This document shows, piece after piece, positions 9,540-21,233 of a DNA stretch of 64,000 nucleotides. Under the pieces are notes generated by a model. That model was not told where the DNA came from and ran no database searches. It was given only the letters and a program-made list of their open reading frames with translations. Both the position numbers and the translations under genes were made by a program. This DNA is from Ascaphus truei (lineage: Eukaryota > Chordata > Amphibia > Anura > Ascaphidae): positions 18,979,480 through 19,043,479 of the forward strand of contig CM071579.1 in NCBI GenBank assembly GCA_036426205.1. Reading direction: 5' to 3'. How positions within the stretch are numbered: position 1 is the stretch's first letter; every line of letters begins with the position of its first letter.

Positions 9540-12300
9540 ATAACTACGTTTTTATGTATCCTCATCTTAACACCTTGTCGATACACTGCTGGATAATGGC
9601 CTCCACAATGATCTTACAGGTACGGTGGGTGCAAGACTCTCTTCTCCACGTTTCTCCAACACATTTTCTGATTTCATCCTCCCATCTTAATTTTGGTCAT
9701 CATATTCCTATCCAGTTGAGTACCATCTTTGTCCAACGATGGTCATTTCTTCTTGCGGTGTCAGACCCCCCCGTCATTTACATTTCTTCATCCTTGTGAT
9801 GATGTCACAGACTTTTGTTTGGTTTCAAACCCATTCATTAGTTTTTCCTGCCACTTTGGGTAACACACAGCATACATCTCTCTATACTTCTTTGCTTTAT
9901 ATGAAGCATCGCATTTAGGGTCCAAGTTTCATATCCATACGTGAGCATGGGCAGAATACACTGGTCGAAAACTTTCCTCTTGAGGTGCAGTGGGAGGTGC
10001 CCTTGAAATATTGTCTTGTTTCTTCTAAATGCCGTCATCCCACCTTCATTTTCCTATTGATTTCATTCAAGAGATTCCCATCCATTGTTATTTGCCGGCC
10101 AAGGTAGATATAGTCTTGGACTTCTAGTTCTATTCCATGTATTTCAATCTTTGCAGACTTGACATATTTGTTGAACCTCACTTTGGTTTTGCTTAGATTC
10201 ATATTCCACATTCTTACTTGCTTTGGGGAGTTCTCCAATTTGTTGCTGGAGCTCTTCTGGACTTTTGGGAAAAAATTATGTGATATGCAAATCGTAGATG
10301 ACTCCAATATTCACTGTTGATTTTGATTGTTTTTTCCCCCCAATCTTATGTCTTGAACAATTAATCAAGTGTTGCAATGAAAAGCTTTGGTGATATGACG
10401 TCTCCCTGCCACACTCCCTTACGGATCCTTATCTTGCTTGTATCTTAATTTAATCTAATGGTTGATTTGGCATTCTCGTAAATGTTCTTTATAATATAAA
10501 TGTACACTTCTTCAACATTTTCTCCTGTTAGTGCATCTAGTACTGCTGAGGTATAGACAGAATCAAATGCTTTTTCATAATCTACGACTCCTAAGGGTGA
10601 ATGTTAGATCGTGATCATTACTTTTGGTGATTCCTTCTTGTACGATTTGGATGTGGTACATTGTGTTGTATCCACTGCAAAATTCCATTTGTTCTCTAGG
10701 CTGCGAAAAGTCCAGGGTCTGTTGTAGCCGATTTAGTGAGTATCGTCGTAAAAAACTTGTAAGTGATTGAAAGTACTGTAGACGGATTGGTCTGTAGTTA
10801 TTGAGGTCTACTTCGTCTCCTTTCTTGTGGATGAGGATAACAATGGCATTACTCAATTCTTCTGGAATTTTCCTGTTCTTCAAGCAACATGTAAAGAGCA
10901 TGCAAGGATTTTCTCTACATCTTCACCAGCTTCCATAAATATTTCAGTTGTAATTCCATCTTCCCCCGGGAGGCTTCCCATTCTTCATAAATTTTATTGC
11001 TTTTGTCACTTCTTCTGGAGGGGCACATGGCACATCATTTTTCTTGCTCTTCCTCAGATGGATTATACCCTGTATTATCCAAGTCCTCAACTCTAGTTAT
11101 GATAAGGGTACTGTCTTTCATTGTTGATCCATCGTCTTGTTTGAGTTGAATGATTTTCTTCTTCCCAACCATAAGGCTTTGCTTTGTCTTCTTTAAGCTT
11201 TTGTTATCTTCAATAGTCTTCTTCACCATATCACAGTTACATTATCTTACATCTCCAGTTATGCGTTTGCAGTTTGTCTTGCACAGCTCTGCATATTCAA
11301 TTCTTATTCTTGCACCTTGGCATTGCTTCATTTCGTCGTTTCTTCAATCATTTATTTGTCTCATTAGATATTTTCTTATCCTGTTTTTTTATTAGCGATT
11401 CCTCCAGATTTTCTTGCATTGTCAACTATCATCTTCAGAAGTTTTTCATAATCATTTGTTAAAGTGTTCCTGTGTACTTCATGCAAGCTGAAGCAATTTT
11501 TCAGTTGTTTTCGCCAATTTTAAATCAGTTTTCTTCTTTCAAATATCATATTCAGATGCACAGTAATCTGCAGTGAACCAGTTGGTGATCACTCTTTGTG
11601 TCAAAACGGTTAAGGACTGTGCAGCCTTCAATCGTGTTTTTTGTTAGTTAGGATATAGCCAATTTCATTCTTGACCCCATTGGGTCAATTCCATGTCCAT
11701 TTTCCATTTGGATTCTTCTTAAAGAATGAATTCATGATGTAGAAGTTTTCACATTATGCAAATTCTACTAATCTGTCCCACCGCGTTCATTCCTGTTGCC
11801 TGATTGTAACTGATTATTTGTATTTCTGATGGACACCAATCTTTTCATTGCAATCTGCCATAACTATCTTGAGATGACCATTTTCTTTGTTGTTAAGTTG
11901 GTTGATTTCATGGTAGAAGTCTCCCACTTCATTGAATGTGTGACTTGACTCTTCTGGATGTTGTAGTCTGACAGGGTACGTCCGTCTTCAAGCTGCATTT
12001 GAAGTCTGAATCTTTTTGTCAACACAATGACGATTCTGGCCGCTCTTTCCGATGAGTTTTCATGTATCACTACATTGTTTCTCCATCTCTTGGTAACAAT
12101 AAAGCCTATTCCACTGATTCTTCCATTATCTGTACCTCTGTAATAGAACTGGTGTCAGCTTCTGAGCTCAATGAGGCCTTCACCTTTTTTTAATTTTTTT
12201 TTATAATTTCACTAAGGCCAAAAATATCCCATCTAATCTTTTCACGTTCGTCTTCCAGGTCTTGCAGCGCTGCTTCACTGGAGAGTCCAGCAGTTGTAAG
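9540..12300 (-). mobile_element. RTE-like LINE (endonuclease-reverse transcriptase type), heavily decayed
   Basis: Read on the minus strand, the pieces lie in the right order for a near full-length ORF. The endonuclease is at 12290-11680, a linker at 11230-10980, the reverse transcriptase at 10905-10240, and the C-terminal region ending in a YGxETWTLN-type segment at 10040-9840. The family is the one annotated in many animals as 'endonuclease-reverse transcriptase'. Its exact clade (RTE or a relative) is uncertain. Confidence 0.8.
9840..12290 (-). pseudogene. RTE-like endonuclease-reverse transcriptase pseudogene
   Basis: Minus-strand reading gives LQDLEDEREKIRWDIFGLSE (endonuclease start, near 12280-12225) and RGTDNGRISGIGFIVTKRW near 12135-12080. 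VIHENSSERAARIVIVLTKR follows at 12075-12010, then RTLSDYNIQ. The RT part at 10905-10575 reads RKIPEELSNAIVILIHKKGD, NYRPI and FSQPREQMEFCSGYNTM, then VDYEKAFDSVYTSAVLDAL after a shift. GVWQGDVISPKLF follows (consensus GVRQGD). The catalytic FADD box reads FAYHI near 10285-10275, so both aspartates are lost. The C-terminus, 10038-9840, has LKRKVFDQCILPMLTYGYET. Many frameshifts and stops are present, so it is an old inactive copy. Confidence 0.82.
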
Positions 12301-12564
12301 TAGCCAGGTTTAGGTTTCAGTGACAACTTTTGTTTAACCTGCGGGTACTCTTAGCAGCCTCTGTATCTCCATGTCTTGTTCCTGAACACTGTCGAGCCCA
12401 TGGACATTCCAGTCTACTGAGAATTAGTGCCATTGCTTTATGGGGTGTTCCATATTTGGGGGTTGAGGCCTTACTTGCCATGCCGGTCTCATACCTGTCC
12501 CACCCCATACCTGTCCCACTTTAGCCAGGTATATTGTTAAAGCTTTCATAGTATGGTTAACCTA

Positions 12565-12920
12565 CCAGCACAAGTGCCACTATACATCTTCATGAGCACC
12601 CGGTGCCACTATACATCTTCATGAGCACCCGGTGCCACTATACAGTACGTCATCCTGAGCAGCCGGTGCCACTATACATCTTCATGAGCACCCGGTGCCA
12701 CGATACGTCTTCCTGAGCACCCAGTGCCACTATACGTCTTCCTGAACACCCGGTGCCACTATACATCTTCCTGAGCACCCGGTGCCACTATACATCTTCC
12801 TGAGCACCCGGTGCCACTATACGTCTTCCTGAGCACCCGGTGCCACTATACATCTTCCTGAGCACCCAGTGCCACTATACATCTTCCTGAGCACCCGGTG
12901 CCACTATACATCTTCTTTTT
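12565..12920. repeat. 29-bp minisatellite, about 12 copies
   Basis: Tandem GGTGCCACTATACATCTTCC-TGAGCACCC units with ATACGT/ATACAT and ATGAG/CTGAG variants. The measured period is 29 (12602 to 12631). Confidence 0.97.
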
Positions 12921-14939
12921 CTCACTGAGGCGGGGAACACAATAGAATTTGAAGTCTGGAAAAGGAAGAGAAACCCAGCGTGGAGAGTACAGGAAGTGAC
13001 TAGAACGAGAAGGCTGAAAGGACACAAGTCCAGCATCTCCATCCCGTGGATATCATCTTACCAAACCAAGTAAGATCCAAGACTAATCATTTGTTTTTCT
13101 CCTTTTTTACTCCATCACAAGCTTTGTAAAATATCTCATACATTTTTTTTTAACGCTGCCACAGTAACCTTTATAAATTCTATATTTCATCCTGATCCCG
13201 GAAAAAAAAAAAACACTTTGAGTTCGTGTTCTTGTGAAATGTCTATCTATCAAGATGACAGAAGCAAGTCACACAACTATAGCAATGATGAGACATATTA
13301 GTACTGTACCACTGAATGATTTAACAGACTGGAGAAGACATGCAGTGATTGTTTGCAAGCAGAGTATTTTCTGCTGTCAGAATAGTTTTCTATATATTTG
13401 TGCTACTGGATAATAGAGTTTTGTAAGTAAGGCTGAAGTCAGTGTATCAGATTTTAAACACCAGCCTGGATCCTTTATACAGGCATCACACCGAGAACGA
13501 AAACCCTCAACCAAGCTAGAGAATTGCGAAAGAAAGGCGGCTCATGTGTGGGGCAAGAAAAGTAAACACCGGTGATATGACCAGAAATGTAGAAATCTTT
13601 AGCATGAGGTGGCAAACCATCAGAAATTAGCCCCCTTTTTTTTAATCGCATAAAAATACAGCGACTGAGTCCGAGTTTGCAAGGGATTCGCTGCGCATTA
13701 AGTCACTGCGTATTGCCATTTTGTTTAATATACTAAGCTGCAAAATTCTCTAAACAAACACCGCTAGATTCGCTTGATGCGGAGACTACAAAGGTTCCGC
13801 TCGCTGTCTGGCGATTATTTCTCCGACAGCTTATGAAATCGCGAAATATAAGACTCCTGTCATGCCATTATTGGTCCCTTTTGGGCTTCGACAAAACGTT
13901 TTGCAAGGAAGGAAAAATTTTTTGGGGGGGGGTAGGGGAGGGGGGGCAACGCATATCTATGTATATGATAATTAATAACGCTTAAACCAAACCGGCAAAA
14001 AGGTGAGGCGTTCTCTGCCTTGTGGTTCCTCGAGAATAAAAGGGTGACAACACTATATTTCTTGTTTAGAATATAACTTTATGGTCTGTATTACAAAACG
14101 TGTCCACTGGCTTCTGTTTAATTTTCAACATTGTTCTGTCCCCTGTATGGGGTTTTCTTTCCCCATATTGCAGTTCCCTGGGCCTGAGTTGTTATTGTGT
14201 ATCTCTCCCTGTCTCAGCCTGTTGCCTAGCAACTCCTGCCCTGGCCTCGGATTTGGTTTCTTCCAGGAACCCCTGCCTCTTGGTTTCTCCCTGCATGTCA
14301 GGTGATATCCCCTTCCATGTCAAGCCAGCAGCCACTGGGAGTAGCCATCTCTCTCCGGTTTCCTCAAAACAAAGCCGTGCTTTTTAACCTTCCCTTCATA
14401 TATGCTACCTCCAACTTCCCTTATGCTTTCTGCTTACCCCCTCCAATAAAATTACAGAAATGTGTGCATTTAAAGGGGACACGTTTAACTGCCTGTTTCT
14501 ACTCATTAGCTACCGCGAGCCTGGGCCAGGAGAGACCTCTTTCCGCTGGCTTCGGTTTTCTCTCAGTCAAGCAGGGGGTCTGCATAGTTCTAGAGACTCA
14601 CCAATCAAATGAAGGCGGCAGGAAAGCCGGCATTGACCAAGGGTAACCCGTTACCACCTTCGTGGACAGAAGCGCACAATTTAAAGCTGTGGGGAATACA
14701 ATATATTTTTGTACCCCGATCCACAACTGCAAAGCTAATAACATAATGACTCTGAAAATCGACAGGCAAAATTAGACGTTTTAATAGGGTGTATAAAATC
14801 ATTTTGAGTTTGTAGTGCTTTGGAATGGAAAATGTTTATTCTAGTAGTCATTTGCAAAAGGCACTGGACAAAATACATGTGAAGGTAGGAGGGTTATCCC
14901 CAGGTTGTGCTGAGCCAGGTTTAAAAGGAACCAGCTCAA
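12921..14939. other. unique sequence with A/G/T runs, no gene seen
   Basis: Contains an A run at 13202-13214 and a G-rich tract at 13921-13945 that could form a G-quadruplex. No coding or repeat-terminal signal is recognised. 13640-13830 has CpG-containing, MITE-like sequence but no inverted ends that I could pair. Confidence 0.45.
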
Positions 14940-14944
14940 TTGAC

Positions 14945-15195
14945 ATAATAATAATAGCATGTTCTTGTATAGCGCTGCTAGTTTTACGTAGCGCTTTACA
15001 GAGACATTTTTGCAGACACAGTCCCTGCCCTGTGGAGCTTACAATCTATGTTTTTTGGTGCCTGAGGCACAGGGAGATAAGGTGACTTGCCCAAAGTCAC
15101 AAGGAGTCGCCACTGGGAATTGAACCAGGCGAGCCTGCATCAAACTCTCAGTGCCAGTCAGTGTCTTTACTCACTGAGCCACTCCCTCTCCCCTG
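14945..15195 (-). mobile_element. tRNA-derived SINE with LINE-type tail
   Basis: On the minus strand the head has an A-box-like TGGCTCAGTGAG (15181-15170) and a B-box-like GGTTCAATTCC (15126-15116), spaced as in a tRNA promoter. The body has the MIR/CORE-like stretch GGGCAAGTCACCTTATCTCC and CTGTGCCTCAGGCACC. The 3' part, AGATTGTAAGCTC...GTAAAGCGCTACGTAA...GCGCTATACAAG, resembles a LINE 3' end and finishes in (ATT)n. It would be transcribed by RNA polymerase III and mobilised by a partner LINE. No clear long target duplication was found. Confidence 0.75.
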
Positions 15196-15839
15196 ACAGA
15201 TTTTAGTGTTTTTCATTACTTGTATAGTGAACTGTGAAACAGCATCTTCTTCACAACATAAGGCCCAAGTAACCTTTTCTGTTTCATGTGCTCATTATCG
15301 GAAGGTTAGCTACATCTATTTGTATCTGACTCGAAGTAACACATTTGACATTGGCCAATACAAAAAGAAGACACTTCTGAATGCAAAAAAAGTACAGAAT
15401 CAGATACAGAAGTACCCAATAATTTCCACTTTTCCAGCCTGGTGTCTCACAAACAGAACATTAAAACTCGCTTTATTTATAAGATGCTGCGGCTGGATAA
15501 TTATGGCAGACTACCTGTGGATACAATGTGACTCATCTGTTGCAGTAAAGAGCTTTTTATATTTTATCATCCTTTATTCCAAGGCAAGGTTTATTGTTAT
15601 GCATGAATGAATTCAACACCACCGTACTAATGGTGATTTACAAAGGCAGCCGTAACAAGTTTCTCAGAAGATGTGAGCAGCCTAATTATTAAGAAAAATA
15701 AATCTCCAAATACAAAAAGTCCCAGTCGCACGCTGCTAAAGTTTTGCAAAATGCCCCAATATACTAATGAGATTGAGAATGTCAAATGAGCACTCAGAAT
15801 GTTCTTGTAGTGAATTATGTCCGAGATGTTTCCAATAGA
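15196..15839. other. unique sequence, no gene seen
   Basis: The long open stretch at 15206-15610 on the plus strand has no recognisable protein motif and no splice or codon evidence. I treat it as non-coding. Confidence 0.45.
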
Positions 15840-16110
15840 ATATACACAAGTTGGGTACTCTAAAAAAACAAATGTATTAATATCAAAAGGCCGATATTTC
15901 GGAACAGGCAGGGGACCTTCATTAGGGGCGTAAAAACGTATTGCACTACAAAGTCACATTTATACACACACCGAACGTCATAGCGTCCGATGTGCTGGAG
16001 GGCATGTGACGCCATAACCGGATGCAGCGGGCAGCAAAGCATGCGAAAACCACGTGACCGGTCACAGTTTAACCCCGGCTACACCGGCGCTTGTTGGTAA
16101 CATACGATGC
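15840..16110 (-). mobile_element. Penelope-like element terminal region remnant
   Basis: Minus-strand reading has a TATAAA word near 15963, then CTAATGAAGG - hairpin - CCGAAATATCGG at 15930-15893. This layout matches other PLE-type terminal sequences in this window. The core differs from CTGANGA by G to A. No reverse transcriptase is attached. Confidence 0.5.
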
Positions 16111-16274
16111 TAAAGACGCTGAAACCGAGACTGCAGACAAAACAAGAGAGGAGCGCAAACAGGGAACAGGCCAATATGAAACACCGCGATTTCCAACAAA
16201 AGTCAAGCTAAATCAATAATGAATAAGTATCATCAGAATGAATAACTAACTCAATAATAAACATTGATAGTCTC

Positions 16275-16705
16275 ATCGCTGTGCGCTTTACAATTTTAGG
16301 GCTGCCTTGTGGAAAAGATACAAAGAAACTGGCACCACTAAGGAGCTTAATAACTGCGGACAAAGGCAAACAAGACACGCAAAAGCCCAATATTACACGG
16401 ACAATCTGTATCAAAATCAAGCAAACATCTGAAAGGTCATCAACAACCATGTAATATAAAAGGATGATGCTACACTGAGAAATCCCACTGACATAGCAAA
16501 CGCATTCAATGAATACTTTGTGGGGTGTGCTACTTCCCTAATATCAGAGCACAACCCGAACTACAATCATGATACCTGGGAGAACCCCTATAGCGCCTCT
16601 CTCTCCCAACAGTGCTTACAATGTTCAATTTGTTCCAGTATCTGAAGAGGAGGTTACACAGGTGCTCCTAACATTAAAGCAAAGCAGCCTATGCGGACCT
16701 AACAT
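16275..16705 (+). pseudogene. LINE ORF2 fragment, endonuclease-to-RT linker
   Basis: Plus-strand reading gives ALWKRYKETGTTKELNNCGQ, RQTRHAKAQYYTDNLYQNQA, KVINNHV and then IANAFNEYFVGCATSL. It ends with EEEVTQVLLTLKQSSLCGPN, all with stops and one shift. This is the segment between endonuclease and reverse transcriptase in L2/CR1/Rex-like LINEs (AKxxYYxxxL, then IAxxFNxYF). Neither the catalytic endonuclease nor the RT palm is present. The fragment stops abruptly at about 16705, where a different, MITE-like sequence starts. Confidence 0.7.
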
Positions 16706-17190
16706 AGGGGTCATGCACTAAGCTCTGTTAAGTCGTTTTTAGAGCGCAAAGTGCTCTTAGAACGTGATGTTGCGCTGAACACGATGCACTAAGCCACGCA
16801 AACAGGCACTTTGCCCTCTAAAACGGACATTTTTCAGGAAATTTTTCTAAGTCCAACTTTGTTCGTTGGTTACCCTGTTTGCATTAAATTCTGCCCTTAA
16901 GCGGGATGCACCAAGCTACGTAACCTTAGCGTACGCGAAAGTTGCGTTCAATAGAACACGTCAGCTCAAGGTAGACGCAAGAAAAGCTGGACTTTGAAAA
17001 AAATTTTGCTTTACATTTTTGCACGCGCAACACCCATACAACAGGACGGCGGGTGTCCCCGGCTGACCCCGAGGGGGTCTCCGAGGGAGGCCGGGGGTCA
17101 CGCGGGTGTTCCCAACTGACCCCGCGGCCGTCCCGAGGTCCCCACGGGAGTCCCAGGGTGCCCGCGGGCCTGCGGTACCAATGTTGTGCC
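16706..17190. repeat. MITE-like, CpG-rich dispersed repeat (unclassified)
   Basis: It starts at the LINE breakpoint with TAGGGGTCATGCACTAAGC. The words GATGCACTAAGC and GATGCACCAAGC recur 125 bp apart, and AAGTCCAACTTTG pairs with AGCTGGACTTTG (16849/16987). The 3' part, 17041-17175, is a GC-rich block of CCCCG/GGGG words. The outer right end was not found. Confidence 0.4.
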
Positions 17191-18230
17191 TACAAAAATA
17201 CTAAAAATGATTTCTAACTAAATACACCCCCCTAACACATACAGTACAATAATGTGCAAAATAACTATTATCCAGATATGGATAATAGATTATTTGCCCA
17301 TTATGAAACACTGCATTAGCTTACCTAAATAAAGTAAATAAATACAGTAGCCAGCTAATCCAATGAATACAAGCAGTAACAACATCAACAATGAATTAAT
17401 GAAACCATTAACCAATCAAACCAATTAATTCCTAAACCAACTCAAAATGACTAGTAACACTAACCAATCAAACCAATTAATTACTACAACATTAATGAAT
17501 GTAAACATTAAAAGACAAAGAAATAAATTCAAACAATATCTGAAATAACCATAAAACGCATTAGCTAACATAATACAACATTAACTACAAACGAACACCA
17601 ATCGCAAACATTTTATTACCATTAAGCAGGAAAAAACAAACAATCACATCCACATACGAAACTGACATTAAAAAAACCAACAGCAATACCAAGCCACAAA
17701 TGCCCCCAAATATTGTCATAATAATGTATTAATCTGTACCCTAAAGTGGTACAGATTAATATATTATCAGTCAATGTGCCTCCCCCAAAAAATCAAAAAA
17801 CACATCCAAAGAAGAAACCTGTAAAAAGAGACATTTACAAACATTCAATATATTACTTACCATTAGAAGCGGTGGCCCTCCGACTCCCGGGGTAACAGGA
17901 AGCTCACGTACCTTGAAGGCCTCCAACAGCATCCGATGCCATCCGCCATGAAGATCCGGATCAGGTACCCAAATCTTCTTTTTTCTTTCTTTAATCACCT
18001 TCTTCTATCTTCATCTGTCACCATTTCTTGATCTTCTTTCTTAATCTGTCAATCCAAAAAACCCCATGGTAAATCCCAACCGATGTTGTCTCGTCGTCTT
18101 CTTGGGCTCAAATGTGGCGTCACGGCCTTAAATAGGGCTTGTGACGTCACATTTAGCCTCAAAATGGTTAACAGCCACCTGATTGGCTGATTGGATTTCA
18201 CGCGCCGCACACTTTTTGCGCGAGTGAGTT
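17191..18230. other. A-rich intergenic sequence with a short direct repeat
   Basis: ACTAACCAATCAAACCAATT-type sequence occurs twice (17405-17432 and 17459-17488). 17740-17760 holds an inverted repeat of TTAATCTGTACC. No gene is recognised. Confidence 0.45.
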
Positions 18231-18233
18231 ATT

Positions 18234-18259
18234 GTGTGTGTGTATGTATGTGTATGGGA

Positions 18260-18291
<32 letters not shown>

Positions 18292-18347
18292 TTAAATAAG
18301 TTTTGAAATAAATAAATGAATACTTTAATAATTTTTTCAATAACATT

Positions 18348-18385
<38 letters not shown>

Positions 18386-18475
18386 CAGCTGCGTTAGCGG
18401 CGCAAATTCTTTATTTTCTCCATCTTCCCCCCTGTCGGCCGGTTCCACGCTCACTACCGTGTGCGCGCGCGCGCG
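18234..18475. repeat. inverted pair of (TG)n and (CA)n microsatellites plus GC alternation
   Basis: (TG)n at 18262-18291 and (CA)n at 18350-18381 flank a 58-bp AT-rich loop and could pair into a hairpin. A GTGCGCGCGCGCGCGG run lies at 18459-18475. Both types are Z-DNA-prone. Confidence 0.9.
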
Positions 18476-18571
18476 GCACCATTATAGAATGGCTGATTAA
18501 CCTCGGCCAACTAAATGTGCCGGCGTGCGCACGGCGTAGCGCGCACGCGCAGTATAGAACCAGCCGAAAGG

Positions 18572-18586
18572 TATCAGGACTTTTTT
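18572..18586. repeat. target-site duplication, left copy, of the minus-strand L1
   Basis: TATCAGGACTTTTTT, identical to 21188-21202 on the far side of the L1. Confidence 0.85.
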
Positions 18587-18771
18587 TTTTTTTTTCAACT
18601 CAAATTTTATTGACAGATTACATGTTTGACAGACATTTCAAAGTTTTTTATCAACCGCATAATCATAACAATATCAATCGCCCATGCATCTTTGTTCTCC
18701 GCAGGTGAAGACAGGACAAACTGGGAAGACAGACAGACAGACAGACTTTACACAGGCACCTGACGGAAAGA

Positions 18772-18816
18772 GGGGGGGGGGGGGGGGGGGGTGTGGGGGG
18801 GGGGGGGGGGGGGGGA
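18772..18816. repeat. poly-G tract
   Basis: About 42 G in 45 bases, interrupted by TGTG and A. It could form a G-quadruplex and is likely to be length-uncertain in the assembly. Confidence 0.95.
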
Positions 18817-19007
18817 GGGTCCTTCTACCGTGGTTTCACCGACAGCTCTGCATCTTCCGGCTTATCGCTCCTTGGGGTGGGTAGATTTCACCCCGGCGGC
18901 GTCCCCGACACCTCCCTGTCTGGTTCGATCTGGATAATTCCGATTTATCCTGTACGTCTATGTTTATACAACAGCCCAGCGGAGAACGCATCTATCCTAA
19001 TCATTGC

Positions 19008-21186
19008 CATATCGTGGACCTTTCTACCCCTGGTATATCTGTCTGAGCCAACCACGGCGTCCAGACTTTGAGATAGTTTGTGCCAGTATCGTTGACCATA
19101 CTCGTCAATTGCTCCATCTGGCAGACTGTCCAAATTCTATTCCGAATTGCAGTAATTGATGGAATCACATTTTGTTTCCAACGTGACTTCGATCTCTCCT
19201 CGTACCCGCCCTCGGCAAATTGCGATTAGTAATTTGTTCGTTTTTCTGATAGTCCCGGGTGTCGGTCTGTTTTAATAACTGCCATGTGGTCTAGCGGATA
19301 TTTAGCCTAGGGGAGATTTCTGCTACCATTCTTGATTGAATCCCAGTTTAGTTGCTTGGGTGCAAGAACCCACAGTTATGTTGACACTCTGCTTGTATGT
19401 CCCCACTTGTTCTCGGGCAAATCGGGATTACTGGGCAGGAATTTTAGCCAATTTGTGGGGTGGTGGTACCATCTCAATCATCAAACTTTATATGCGTTCT
19501 CCCCTGAGGTTCGTACACATGGAGCTTTTGAGGACGCCGTCTGGATTTTCCATCCAGTCCTCTCTACGTCTAATACTTCTCTATTCGCTAGTCCGTCTCC
19601 CATTGGTCATGTAGCCCTAGTTTTATCAGTCTGTCGAGCTATACACCAGTTTTACTTCTTCCCTGTACAGCTGCGATTGAGTCCAACTGTGGCTTGTCCC
19701 CGATTCGACAGAGCTTTTTCAAAGTCGTTAATTGGTTTCTAGGTTGTTTGAGCTGGTAAAATGCTCTGACCTGAAGGTACCTAAAGAATTCAGCATTGGG
19801 GATATTGTTTGTTAGATTTAAGGATGTCCAATGTTTTGAACTGCCTCTTCTGGCCCTCCAGGTCCGCTAATCTATTAATATGATTAGCTTTCCAAATTGT
19901 AAAGTGTGCACTGTTCAGTCATCAGGAGCAAACAATGGTTTCCCCCATAATGGGGTCATGCCTGTTGCTTTATGGTATCAAATTGCATTTAAGCCTGTGT
20001 GCTCTCCCACACCGAGAGTGAGTTAGCCATTGAGGAAAGCGGTATTTTAGCGCTGAATCGCACCTTTTTGGGTAGCCAGATTAAATGTCCTAGTTCAACC
20101 TGGGAGCAAATCTCTTTTTCTAATGCAACCCACCTTTTGGAGTCCGGGTTGGTGTGCCATTGCACGATTTGGCATAATTGGGCCGCTTTATAATAAGCCA
20201 ACCCCCCTTCCCCTGTTTGGTTGCGCATTATCCGCCTGCCCACTCTCGCCTTCTTCCCCCCCCCCCAGATAAATCTATCTATTTCGGATTGGAGCGAGAG
20301 GACGTCCTTCAATCCCACTGGCACCGGGAGGGTCTGGTATAAGTAAAGAAGGCGAGGGAGCAGGTTCATTTTAATACAGTGAATTTTCCCTATCCAAGAG
20401 ATTTTGTGTTTGGCCCATCCCCTTATGTCCCCTCGTGGGGTTTGCATCAGTTTGGGGTAGTTTGCCTAGTACAGCAGTTTGGTTGTCTTGGTTACATTAA
20501 TCCCTAGATATTTAATTTGTGTCTGCTGCCAGTTAAAGTTAAAGTTGAGGGTGATCAGCTTCTCCATGTGTTTTGGTCATTTGATGACTATTTTCTGAGT
20601 CTGCGTTTGGATACAAATTTATTAAATCATAGCGTCTGATTTAGATTGGTTTATTTTAAATCCGGAGATCCTATTAAATCTACCCAGTAAATCGAATAAG
20701 TTTGGTAGAGAGATAAGGGGTTTAGATATTGTCAGGAACACGTCATCCGCATACAGTGCCACCTTATGCGACTGGCTTCCAATGTCAATACCCGAGATAT
20801 CTTTGCTGTCTCGTATTTGCACGGCTAGGGGCTCCATACATAGCGCAAACAGGAGAGGGGAGAGCGGACAGCCCTGCCTCGTTCCGCTCTTGATTAAGAA
20901 GGGGTCCGATGCGAACCCCTGGTGAGTCACCCTGGCTGACAGAGCCGAGTATAGGGAGAATATAGCGTCAATCAGTTTGGTTCCCATCCCAAATGCTCCA
21001 AGCGTGGCCTCTAGATATGGCCAGTCTATCCTATCAAACGCTTTTTCTGCATCCAGACTGAGCGCCATAACTGGTATTGATCTTGTATTGGCTATTTCTA
21101 ACAGATCAATGATTGGTCGGGTGTTATCCGCAGCTTGTCGACCCGCTATGAACCCGACTTGATCTGGGTGCACCAGTCTGGGTAGG
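19008..21186 (-). pseudogene. L1-type ORF2 (reverse transcriptase to C-terminus), broken
   Basis: Minus-strand frame 21173-20622 reads HPDQVGFIAGRQAADNTR, SLDAEKAFDRIDWPYL, SGTRQGCPLSPLLFALCMEP and KVALYADDVFLTI, with an intact YADD at 20753-20742. It ends in FNRISGFKINQSKS. After a break, 20447-19989 gives ISWIGKIHCIKMNLLPRLLY, LYQTLPVPV, IDRFIWGGGKK, GGLAYYKAAQL and KRWVALEKE. The C-terminus follows further on, near 19145-19008: IRNRIWTVCQME and VWTPWLAQ, then a stop. The catalytic core is well kept, but frameshifts separate the blocks and the endonuclease is missing. The mosaic fits amphibian Tx1/L1 elements. Confidence 0.88.
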
Positions 21187-21187
21187 A

Positions 21188-21202
21188 TATCAGGACTTTT
21201 TT
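21188..21202. repeat. target-site duplication, right copy, of the minus-strand L1
   Basis: TATCAGGACTTTTTT, identical to 18572-18586. Confidence 0.85.
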
Positions 21203-21233
21203 GTAAAAAAATTCTTTAAAAACGCAGTGGCTT

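Larger units (their letters stand above)
18587..21187 (-). mobile_element. Tx1/L1-type LINE, 5'-truncated (2.6 kb)
   Basis: Inserted in minus orientation. The poly(A) tail appears as T15 at 18581-18595. An AATAAA signal is adjacent (18604-18609, seen as TTTATT). The 5' end is truncated inside the reverse transcriptase at 21187. A 15-bp target duplication, TATCAGGACTTTTTT, flanks it (18572-18586 and 21188-21202). This is a textbook target-primed insertion. A poly-G tract (18772-18816) lies in its 3' UTR. Confidence 0.9.

Noticed and set aside
12565..12920. CRISPR-like regular repeat spacing
   Set aside because: Directly adjacent 29-bp units without unique spacers, in vertebrate DNA.
15110..15190. 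tRNA gene
   Set aside because: A and B boxes are present but no cloverleaf; the downstream body and tail show that it is a SINE.
18128..18708. Open frames with VCVCVC/THTHTH runs
   Set aside because: Translation of the (TG)n and (CA)n microsatellites.
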